Shown piece by piece: positions 1-5,754 of a stretch of DNA of 8,291 nucleotides; the stretch's first letter is position 1; the number at the start of each line of letters is the position of its first letter. Both the position numbers and the translations under genes were made by a program. Under the pieces are notes generated by a model that saw only the letters and a program-made list of their open reading frames with translations, did no database searches and was not told the origin of the DNA. This DNA comes from an uncultured Bacteroidales bacterium (GTDB taxonomy: Bacteria; Bacteroidota; Bacteroidia; Bacteroidales; UBA932), in NCBI GenBank assembly GCA_946187365.1, contig CAMHRD010000039.1, forward strand, positions 1-8,291, written 5' to 3'.

Positions 1-429
1 ACCCGTATTAAGATGCAGTTCATCATTTAAATAATCATGAAAATTACCCCTTATTTTACTTCTGTTATTATCTATGAAAAGCATTGAATGCCACCATTTC
101 CCCCTGTCTTGAGAAAACTTTATTGAGTCTACCCTCCTGTAATCATCCCATGTGGAAACAACCATATAATCTTCCATATCTGTTATATTTCCGCTTACTG
201 TATTATGAACTTTAAAAATGTAGGATCCAATATATGCATCACCAGACCCAGTCTGCTTTGCCAAATGTTTAATTTTTAATATGAATATTGTATCATTATT
301 ATTTGATGTGTATTTCCAATATCCCTCAAAAAATTTGGTTTGATTTTCAAGCGGCAATTCTTCAAAGGTCTGACAATACGCCTTAGGCAGGCCTATTACT
401 AATAAAACTAAAAAAATAAATCTTCTCAT
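1..429 (-). CDS. Secreted DUF6705-like protein, 3' end missing (partial)
   Basis: The frame is open from an ATG at 427-429 to the window edge, giving 143 residues without a stop, so the C-terminus lies outside. The N-terminus MRRFIFLVLLVIGLPKAYC followed by QTF is a typical Bacteroidota signal peptide, probably cut before Gln20. The mature part has the pattern EGYWKY (35-40), a Lys/Ile-rich strand (48-56), YIGSYIF (66-72), and a later WWHSMLFIDN stretch. This resembles the small beta-rich DUF6705 family of Bacteroidota secreted proteins, whose function is unknown. That assignment is from memory of the family pattern and is moderate at best. The ATG overlaps the stop of the upstream lipoprotein gene (ATGA), so the two are almost certainly co-transcribed and translationally coupled. 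Codons are AT-rich compared with the metalloprotease and rnf genes, which suggests an accessory origin. Confidence 0.72.
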   Translation of the reverse strand, partial: MRRFIFLVLLVIGLPKAYCQTFEELPLENQTKFFEGYWKYTSNNNDTIFILKIKHLAKQTGSGDAYIGSYIFKVHNTVSGNITDMEDYMVVSTWDDYRRVDSIKFSQDRGKWWHSMLFIDNNRSKIRGNFHDYLNDELHLNTG

Positions 430-776
430 TTTATCAACTTTTTAAAACCCTCTTTATTGGATTTTAAAGAGAACTGATCATACAACCACTTACTATCCTC
501 AAAATAGATCTGTCTTATGCTGGTAAAGTCTATCAGAGAATCTATGCATATCATACTTGTGTCTAAATATGAGCCATTTGACTTGGTCTGTGCACGAAGG
601 TCATATTTACCTAAATGAACAGGAAGGGTTCCCGTTGGATGTAGTTTTGAAATATCTAAAGGATTTGAATTGCTATGAGATCCCAAATGATCTTCTCGAA
701 TACAACTCGGAAATAATAAAAGGGAGAAATGTAGAAGAAATATAATTATAATGAAGGGTCTTCGCATAGCAATCAT
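426..776 (-). CDS. Small putative lipoprotein of unknown function
   Basis: The product is 116 residues, MIAMRRPFIII at the N-terminus, with a hydrophobic segment (8-22) ending in LLFPSC, so Cys25 is a plausible lipidation site. The lipobox F-P-S-C is imperfect. The residues after the Cys (IREDH) are charged and partly acidic, as in Bacteroidota lipoprotein export signals that send lipoproteins to the cell surface; this is inference. The rest shows no motif I recognise. Two starts are possible, ATG at 776 and ATG at 767; the first has a weak AGAAG upstream and fits the promoter better, while the second begins MRR like the neighbouring gene. The stop overlaps the next start (ATGA), giving a two-gene operon with the DUF6705-like gene. 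AT-rich codon use sets this pair apart from the genes to the right. Confidence 0.65.
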   Translation of the reverse strand: MIAMRRPFIIIIFLLHFSLLLFPSCIREDHLGSHSNSNPLDISKLHPTGTLPVHLGKYDLRAQTKSNGSYLDTSMICIDSLIDFTSIRQIYFEDSKWLYDQFSLKSNKEGFKKLIK

Positions 777-798
777 TTATGATACTTCTGAAACTATG

Positions 799-806
799 CA
801 AAGATA
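799..806 (-). promoter_or_regulatory. Bacteroidota -7 box for the lipoprotein/DUF6705-like pair
   Basis: On the minus strand this reads TATCTTTG, a full match to the Bacteroides -7 consensus TAnnTTTG. Twenty nt upstream sits TTTATGG, whose ATGG is where the -33 TTTG element would be; that match is weak. The predicted transcript would start near 793 and leave a leader of about 17 nt before the ATG at 776. The -33 region overlaps the A/T tract of the terminator of the preceding gene. Confidence 0.5.
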
Positions 807-830
807 GTATTTGATTTCGGTTTTAACCAT

Positions 831-862
831 AAAAAAGGGACAGCATTCAGCTGTCCCTTTTT
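831..862 (-). terminator. Rho-independent terminator of the metalloprotease gene
   Basis: GGGACAGC (837-844) and GCTGTCCC (850-857) form a perfect 8-bp stem with a 5-nt loop (ATTCA). The stem is flanked by an A6 tract on the left and a T5 tract on the right, which extend the pairing. Read on the minus strand the hairpin is followed by six T, 19 nt after the metalloprotease stop. The symmetry means it could also stop plus-strand transcription. Confidence 0.88.
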
Positions 863-880
863 AAGTTATTGACTTATTGG

Positions 881-3502
881 TTATTCAAAGAGGTTGCAGC
901 ATCCGAATACCTCTTCTGCCTCATCAATGAAAGGCATTGGGTTGGAAGAAGCAGGAGCTGAGCTCTTCTGTCTCTGGTCTGTGATTGCACGTCTAACTCT
1001 CTCATAGAGGAACTTGTTGTGCGCACCGTTGAGAGTTGTTGAAGAGGTAGCAGCTGCTTTGAACTTGTTCTGCAGCATCTCCAACTGTCCCAGAAGCATA
1101 GAGGAAACATCTGAGTTTCCGCTCTCCTCCGGAGTGTAAATAACCATCATTCCGCCTGTAGAATTGCCGTTTCCGCTGCCGGTGTACATATTGCAAAGTG
1201 TCTGAACGTAAATCTTTTGCAGCAGTCTCTTGTAAGCAGCCTCCTGAGGGTCTGCAGGCATTGGAGAGAAAACTATAGCGTTCATATCATTGAAGTAGTT
1301 CTCAATGGTGTAAGCACTCTTGCCGTTTGCAACCTCTGCCTTGCACATATTGTCAAGTACACGGTTATCCATCAGTTTTCCTATAGTTCCCTTGTAGATA
1401 CCGTTCATTACATCCAGTTTGTTCTTCTTGGTCTTCTTAAAGATCTCATCTTTGAGCAACCACTTAGGAGTTGTAAAGAAGTGTTTCTTAAGGAAGTTCA
1501 GAGCCTCCTGCTGTTTTGCCTTAGGCACGAACGTACGAATATCTCCAGGTTCGTCTGAGAGTTTCTCCTCTGTGTAGATACCGCCAATATATTTTGCAAC
1601 GTGGTTCACATATCTCTTGTACTGGCTTACAACCTGGTCATAAATGTCTGACAGGTTGGTGTATGGCTCGTTAGGAGTTGCAGTCCAGGTCTCTATGTTG
1701 TTCATTATAACCTTAAGGTTGTTCATACCAACCTCATTGCTCTCCATCTGGTTAACTCCCAGATCTTCACTCTGATAGCGAGGGTCACTAGGATCACTCT
1801 CTGTTCCGAACTTGTAGATTCCGGTAGGATCTTTCAGCTTCTCCGTAACCATCTTCTTTAAGAACTCGCTCTCAGATTTAGGATCATTGAACTGAGGATA
1901 ATATCTGTAACCCCACTCAATAGCCCACATATCGTAAGGACCAATGCAAGGGAAAAGAAGGTTCTGAGGAATGTTGTCCTTCTCCTCTGCAAGATAGAGG
2001 AAGCGTGCGTAATCCATTATAGATGAAGCGTGTCCGTACTTCTTTAAGAACTCAACATCCTTAAGATTCTGAACTGTGTAGATAGGACAGTTGCTGCCTG
2101 TAAAGTTGTGACGCAGACCAAGGGTATGACCAACCTCGTGAGATGAAACAAAGCGGATAAGTTCACCCATAAGTTCGGTTGGGAGTTTCATATTCCTTGC
2201 CATAGGGTCTGAAGGTGAGCACTGTACAAAGTACCAGTTTCTCAGAAGATTCATCACGTTGTGATACCAGTTGATGTGAGTTTCAATAATCTCACCGCTT
2301 CTCGGGTCAGATACGTGAGGACCGCTGGCGTTAGCAACGTCAGACGGCTTATAAACTATAGCTGAATGAGTTGCATCCTCCAAAGACCAGGTAGGATCCT
2401 CTTTTGGAGTAGGAGCAACCTTTGCCATAATTGCATTTTTGAAGCCGGCCTTTTCAAATGCAGGCTGCCAATCGTTCACACCCTGAATCAGATATGGAAC
2501 CCACTCCTTTGGAGTAGAAGGGTCAATATATATCACGATAGGTTTCTGAGGCTCAACCAGTTCTCCGTTCAAATACTTCTGCAGATCTTCCGGTTTCGGC
2601 TCAAGGCGCCAGCGTGCTACAATGGAAACTCTCTCCACTCCCTGAGGGTTCATATCAAAGTCTGTATATCTTACGGTGAAGTAACCGACTCTTGGGTCTA
2701 CAATACGAGCCTTCATAGGTTCCTTTGGAAGGAGAACCATAGAGGCGTTGTACTCGTAGGTTGCAGACTGTCCGTTCTCTCTGCCGTAGGTGATAACGCT
2801 CTTAAATTCAGTGTTTATAGGGTATGTTTTAATACCTTCAACGTATGAGCGGTCTTTCATTATTCCCTGCAGGGAGAAACTGCGTTTGATGTATTTGTTG
2901 TAGTGCAGAAGTGAGTTCTCCGTAAGAAGGAAGTTGGTAACGTCAATAACGTTCTCCGTCTTATTCTCATTCTGTGCAACAATATCAAATGAAGCAACAA
3001 TAGCCGCTGTATTTGAGTTCTTTACGTTCTGTGCCATCTCTCCGGTTGCCCTCTCTCTGAGAAGAACCTGATGGAGGAAAATCTTGTTGCCAGGGCCTTT
3101 GGAGAATCTTACCATGCTCTCTGCAACAGCATCTCCGGCATAACCGTTGAAACTTCTGCGTGCACCCTCGGCACTCTTTGCAATTCTGGAAACCAATTCA
3201 ATATCTCTTCCAATAATGGAGTCATTGATGGTGATGTAAAACTTATCATCCTGATTATAAACGGTTGTTAGACCCTTCATAACCTTTGCATCTTTCTTAA
3301 CGAATTTCTCCAGTGATTCAGGAGCCTTCTTCTTTGGAGCCTGACCCGGAGTCTGGCCATCCTTCATACCCTGTGGAGGAGGACCTTGAGGAGCATCTTT
3401 GGATCTTTGGGCTGTTGCTTCCGCAGAACTCAAAAGGAGAACTGAGGCAATGCAAACAGCTGACAATAAGCTTGTCAGTCTAAATTTTTTGGTAGAACAC
3501 AT
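881..3502 (-). CDS. Secreted zinc-dependent metalloprotease (DUF5118/DUF5117/DUF4953 type)
   Basis: The product is 873 residues. Residues 1-32 form a signal peptide (hydrophobic core about 11-27, probable cut after ATA or ATAQ), then comes a Pro/Gly/Lys-rich linker (about 35-62). The middle and C-terminal parts match the Bacteroidota zinc-dependent metalloprotease family with DUF5118 and DUF5117 modules followed by DUF4953. Catalytic features are intact: HEVGHTLGLRH at 455-465 fits HExxHxxGxxH, with His455, His459 and His465 as zinc ligands and Glu456 as catalytic base, and SIMDY (494-498) supplies the metzincin Met-turn (Met496). GVNDWQPAFEKAGF (341-354) is a further family hallmark. The enzyme should act in the periplasm or outside the cell; its substrate is unknown. 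No lipobox or type IX sorting domain is evident. The C-terminus ends in an unusual Cys-Cys pair. A promoter lies just upstream and a strong terminator follows, so it is probably a single-gene unit. Confidence 0.95.
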   Translation of the reverse strand: MCSTKKFRLTSLLSAVCIASVLLLSSAEATAQRSKDAPQGPPPQGMKDGQTPGQAPKKKAPESLEKFVKKDAKVMKGLTTVYNQDDKFYITINDSIIGRDIELVSRIAKSAEGARRSFNGYAGDAVAESMVRFSKGPGNKIFLHQVLLRERATGEMAQNVKNSNTAAIVASFDIVAQNENKTENVIDVTNFLLTENSLLHYNKYIKRSFSLQGIMKDRSYVEGIKTYPINTEFKSVITYGRENGQSATYEYNASMVLLPKEPMKARIVDPRVGYFTVRYTDFDMNPQGVERVSIVARWRLEPKPEDLQKYLNGELVEPQKPIVIYIDPSTPKEWVPYLIQGVNDWQPAFEKAGFKNAIMAKVAPTPKEDPTWSLEDATHSAIVYKPSDVANASGPHVSDPRSGEIIETHINWYHNVMNLLRNWYFVQCSPSDPMARNMKLPTELMGELIRFVSSHEVGHTLGLRHNFTGSNCPIYTVQNLKDVEFLKKYGHASSIMDYARFLYLAEEKDNIPQNLLFPCIGPYDMWAIEWGYRYYPQFNDPKSESEFLKKMVTEKLKDPTGIYKFGTESDPSDPRYQSEDLGVNQMESNEVGMNNLKVIMNNIETWTATPNEPYTNLSDIYDQVVSQYKRYVNHVAKYIGGIYTEEKLSDEPGDIRTFVPKAKQQEALNFLKKHFFTTPKWLLKDEIFKKTKKNKLDVMNGIYKGTIGKLMDNRVLDNMCKAEVANGKSAYTIENYFNDMNAIVFSPMPADPQEAAYKRLLQKIYVQTLCNMYTGSGNGNSTGGMMVIYTPEESGNSDVSSMLLGQLEMLQNKFKAAATSSTTLNGAHNKFLYERVRRAITDQRQKSSAPASSNPMPFIDEAEEVFGCCNLFE

Positions 3503-3533
3503 AATAGAACGGTTATTAAAAAATACTTTGAGA

Positions 3534-3541
3534 CAAAATTA
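3534..3541 (-). promoter_or_regulatory. Probable -7 box for the metalloprotease gene
   Basis: The minus strand reads TAATTTTG, matching TAnnTTTG, inside the 56-nt gap between the ATPase stop and the metalloprotease ATG. It would give a leader of about 25 nt. No convincing -33 TTTG is seen 19-20 nt upstream, so promoter strength is uncertain. Read-through from the ATPase gene is also possible because no terminator separates the two. Confidence 0.4.
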
Positions 3542-3558
3542 ACGAATCTTTTCTGCAT

Positions 3559-4764
3559 TTAATACAGGAAACCAAATAACCAGAGTGGAATACGGTTGCC
3601 GTGTCCCACTTCGGTGTCATCTACAGCAAGGAAACTGTCGGGTATATCAGCTATTTGATCGAAAGTTTTACTCTTTCCTCCTATCTCGAACAGATATTTG
3701 CCATCAACCAGGAAATCACCACATTGAGGATAGGTAATGTTGTGGTTCACTTTCAACTGGCTGAGGAAGAAGGTTTCCCTTTCATTGCCCTTATCAACGA
3801 AAGGACAGAGTACATGCATCAAGTTTGTATTACCCAAAAAGATCTTTTCAGGTTTTGTCAGGGATTTATAGTTTTTAGCCTTTGTTTTAAGAAGCCCCAA
3901 TACCTGAGCCTTATCAATTGCATATAACATTCTGAGACCTAACTGATTATCTGTAGAAAGCTGCCGCCAAAGCTCAGACATATTCGGTTCAAACGGAATA
4001 TGCTCACTAATAATCATAAGCAATTTCTTAACCTTCTGGAGTGTTTCAAAGGTAACTATTTCCACTGCCGGTAAGTCAGAGTCAATAACGACCAAAACTG
4101 TCTCACGCAGACGCATTGGGAAATCTTCTATAGACTCCTGATAGAAGGGATAGTATCCATGTTCAAGATATTCTTCAAATAATGGAGCAACCTTTATCTT
4201 ACTGACTATCTTCATAGCCTCTTTGACATGACCTAAAAGGATTTGTTCAAGGGAAAGTGCGTTGCTGTGATATTTGTCTTCCATTTCAAGGTATTCTCGG
4301 AATGAAAGCCCATAAAGGGTATAAGTGGTCTGACGTCTAGACATATCCACTTTAGCATTGTCCATAACAAGAAGGGAACTACTGGTATAGACTATACTCA
4401 AATCCGGATAACCATCATAGATATTCTTCAGCAATGAAGACCAGCCCTCGTAACGGTGAACTTCATCCAAATACAAACGGGATATTCCGTGTCTGTAAGC
4501 CCAGTCAACCAAATCCATCAGACTATGCGTTGAGAACCATAAATCATCTAGAGAAGCATAGAGAGTCTTATCTATATTCTCGTAACTATCAAGAATGTGT
4601 TGCAGTAACATCGTTGTTTTACCAACGCCACGAGCTCCTTTGATACTGATAATCCTAGCTTTCCAGTTAATTTGGCTATACAAATATCTTTTGAATCGTA
4701 GACTTACCTTCGCAATTTTTCTGTGATAGGTATCAAATAAAGGTTGAAGATCAAGTGGTTCCAT
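3559..4764 (-). CDS. AAA_14 / DUF4143-type P-loop ATPase
   Basis: The product is 401 residues, the usual size for this family. The Walker A motif is GARGVGKTT (43-51, Lys49 and Thr50 contacting phosphates). The Walker B motif is LYLDEVH (97-103, Asp100 and Glu101), followed by the VYTSSS sensor strand (125-130) and an Arg pair (143-144) where the family often has RR. YGLSFREYL (151-159) is the characteristic segment after the ATPase core. The C-terminal part is DUF4143-like and ends with DFLVDGKYLFEIGGKSKT; the FEIGGK stretch (359-364) resembles the PD-(D/E)xK-like fold reported for this region, but activity is not shown. The biological role of the family is unknown; these ATPases are abundant, patchily distributed accessory genes in Bacteroidota and archaea. 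The gene stands alone with its own promoter and two upstream 19-bp repeats that look like operators. It is more AT-rich than the rnf and protease genes. Confidence 0.9.
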   Translation of the reverse strand: MEPLDLQPLFDTYHRKIAKVSLRFKRYLYSQINWKARIISIKGARGVGKTTMLLQHILDSYENIDKTLYASLDDLWFSTHSLMDLVDWAYRHGISRLYLDEVHRYEGWSSLLKNIYDGYPDLSIVYTSSSLLVMDNAKVDMSRRQTTYTLYGLSFREYLEMEDKYHSNALSLEQILLGHVKEAMKIVSKIKVAPLFEEYLEHGYYPFYQESIEDFPMRLRETVLVVIDSDLPAVEIVTFETLQKVKKLLMIISEHIPFEPNMSELWRQLSTDNQLGLRMLYAIDKAQVLGLLKTKAKNYKSLTKPEKIFLGNTNLMHVLCPFVDKGNERETFFLSQLKVNHNITYPQCGDFLVDGKYLFEIGGKSKTFDQIADIPDSFLAVDDTEVGHGNRIPLWLFGFLY

Positions 4765-4789
4765 TAAAGCGTCTATTTATGTTTCACCG

Positions 4790-4797
4790 CAAAGTTA
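4790..4797 (-). promoter_or_regulatory. Bacteroidota -7 box for the ATPase gene
   Basis: The minus strand reads TAACTTTG, matching TAnnTTTG. TTTATGG lies 19 nt upstream, so ATGG occupies the expected -33 position. Transcription would start near 4784, about 20 nt before the ATG at 4764. The -33 region is the first part of the proximal 19-bp repeat, so any protein bound there would compete with RNA polymerase. Confidence 0.5.
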
Positions 4798-4804
4798 ATA
4801 TTTT

Positions 4805-4823
4805 TTATAGTTACATCCATAAA
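4805..4823 (-). repeat. Operator-like direct repeat, proximal copy
   Basis: The minus strand reads TTTATGGATGTAACTATAA. It matches the distal copy at 4837-4855 in 16 of 19 positions (consensus TTTATGGNTGTRRCTATAA). Each copy is itself a rough palindrome (TTTATGG facing CTATAA). This copy covers the -33 position of the ATPase promoter and part of the spacer, as expected of a repressor site. The binding protein is unknown. Confidence 0.55.
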
Positions 4824-4836
4824 AAAAATAAAAATT

Positions 4837-4855
4837 TTATAGCCACAACCATAAA
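4837..4855 (-). repeat. Operator-like direct repeat, distal copy
   Basis: The minus strand reads TTTATGGTTGTGGCTATAA. It lies exactly 32 bp from the proximal copy, close to three DNA helical turns, so proteins bound to the two copies would sit on the same face. It directly abuts the start of the orphan plus-strand gene fragment. The sequence between the copies is almost pure A/T. Confidence 0.5.
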
Positions 4856-4867
4856 TTCAATCTCTTT

Positions 4868-5068
4868 GTAGGCAACACACTGCGTACTGCCATAAATACC
4901 GCCTGTGGTAATACTGCATTAGTGGACGGGGACGACAACTTCTACTGGTCCAGTTCGGAAGTCTCTGGCAATATCAGCAATGAATGGTGCTACAATTTCT
5001 ACCATAGTAGTTTCTGGAGTGTGCTTAAGTCGCACAGTCGCTATGCGCGTGCAGTTTTCGCCTACTAA
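4868..5068 (+). pseudogene. Orphan 3' fragment of a C-type-lectin-like (DUF1566/FISUMP or DGR-target-like) gene
   Basis: The plus strand encodes 66 residues ending at TAA 5066-5068; the frame is open back to a stop at 4829-4831, with no ATG and no promoter. The peptide starts VGNTLRTAINTACGN, then has NFYWSSSE (codons 24-31) and ends RYARAVFAY. The WSSSE ... ARAV layout is the C-terminal half of the formylglycine/C-type-lectin-like fold found in DUF1566/FISUMP-like proteins and in DGR target proteins of Bacteroidota. The N-terminal part of the gene is absent from the window. Codons between WSSSE and ARAV are strongly biased to NNY: seven in a row at 4961-4981, nine at 4988-5014 and four at 5033-5044. 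That pattern is expected if AAY codons of a template repeat had been randomised, but aromatic and Asn/Ser-rich proteins also show it. A hairpin follows 20 nt after the stop. I see a gene remnant; the DGR link is inference. Confidence 0.6.
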
Positions 5069-5088
5069 TGAAATACAGGACATATAAA

Positions 5089-5120
5089 AGCAAAGCGGTC
5101 CTTCCCGGGCCGCTTTTGCT
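5089..5120 (-). terminator. GC-rich hairpin, probable terminator of the rnf-TPR-OMP operon
   Basis: GCGGTCC (5094-5100) pairs with GGGCCGC (5106-5112) around a 5-nt loop with one G-U wobble. Flanking GCAAA and TTTTGC extend the stem with a bulge. It lies 32 nt beyond the stop of the outer-membrane protein gene and is followed on the minus strand by a moderately T-rich run, so it fits a terminator. It also lies just downstream of the plus-strand fragment and could end transcription from either side. Confidence 0.7.
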
Positions 5121-5152
5121 GTTATCTAACGAAGGTTTAGTTCGGATAATTT

Positions 5153-5752
5153 TTAGAAACGGTAACGGAGGCCGAGGAGGATGAGGCCCTGTTCGCCTAC
5201 GCCAATCTCTGCAAAACCTCTGAGGGTGGTTCCTACCTCTACGCCAATCATGGAGGCCTGGAAGTTGAACATCAGATCTTTATCCTTGTCTGAAGAGACG
5301 GTCTTGTCTGCATCTTTGATGTTGTTGGAGGTAAAGGTCACACCTGCAGCAAGTTTGGAGTAGAGGCCTACCTTCTCCTTTCTCAGCCAGTTGAACTTAA
5401 CTGCCGGCATAAGAGTGTAGTATGAGCTTGTATAGTCTGCATACTTTTCATCTTTGTAGAGGAGGTCTCTCTTTTCTGAAGTAATAACACCGACTGCACC
5501 AACTGCAATTACCGGAGAGAGTCTGCGGAAATATTCAGCAGAGATAGGACCAAAACTGAACTTGTCTTTGGTAGTAACTCCCAAGGCGGTACTTATTACA
5601 TCTGAATAGAAATCTATCCATTGGGAGTTGGATGCAGCTCCGTAAGAAACGGAAAACTCATTCTTTGGGAAAGTGTTGTCAGACTGAGCATTAGCACTGT
5701 TTGCCACCATTAAGGCAACAGCGCAAAGTGAGATAAGTAAAAGCTTTTTCAT
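5153..5752 (-). CDS. Small outer-membrane beta-barrel protein
   Basis: The product is 199 residues. Residues 1-22 are a clear signal peptide (MKKLLLISLCAVALMVANSANA, here split as MKKLLLISL plus hydrophobic core and NSANA) with Gln23 as the first mature residue. The mature chain alternates polar and hydrophobic residues in strand-like stretches (for example FSVSYGAAS, AVGAVGVI, VGLYSKLAAGVTF, GTTLRGFAEIGVG) and ends in LGLRYRF. A terminal aromatic is the usual insertion signal for the BAM complex. The size suggests an eight-stranded barrel of the OmpW/OmpA-like class, but no specific family is recognised and no ligand can be named. It starts 2 nt after the stop of the TPR gene and is the last gene before the hairpin, so it shares the Rnf operon's transcript. 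Confidence 0.8.
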   Translation of the reverse strand: MKKLLLISLCAVALMVANSANAQSDNTFPKNEFSVSYGAASNSQWIDFYSDVISTALGVTTKDKFSFGPISAEYFRRLSPVIAVGAVGVITSEKRDLLYKDEKYADYTSSYYTLMPAVKFNWLRKEKVGLYSKLAAGVTFTSNNIKDADKTVSSDKDKDLMFNFQASMIGVEVGTTLRGFAEIGVGEQGLILLGLRYRF

Positions 5753-5754
5753 CT

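Larger units (their letters stand above)
4765..5152. other. 388-nt intergenic region between ATPase and rnf-linked operon
   Basis: This is the only long stretch without an intact gene. From left to right it holds the ATPase leader and promoter (4765-4797), an A/T-rich block with two 19-bp operator-like repeats (4805-4855), the headless plus-strand lectin-like gene fragment (4868-5068), and the hairpin (5089-5120). Base composition changes abruptly near 4860, from nearly pure A/T to balanced coding-like sequence, which suggests a junction between DNA of different origin. Confidence 0.6.

Noticed and set aside
557..745. Plus-strand open frame of 62 codons opposite the lipoprotein gene
   Set aside because: It is antisense to a gene with a signal sequence, a promoter and operon overlap; no domain or ribosome-binding site supports it.
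861..890. Short TTATT/GACTTATTGG/TTATT repetition after the metalloprotease stop
   Set aside because: It is low-complexity A/T sequence too short to support a repeat call.
1217..3271. Several plus-strand open frames inside the metalloprotease gene
   Set aside because: They are shadows of a well-supported 873-residue enzyme and their translations look like no protein family.
4801..4860. The two 19-bp repeats as a CRISPR array or invertible promoter
   Set aside because: There are only two copies with a 13-bp A/T spacer, they are in direct orientation, and no recombinase is present.
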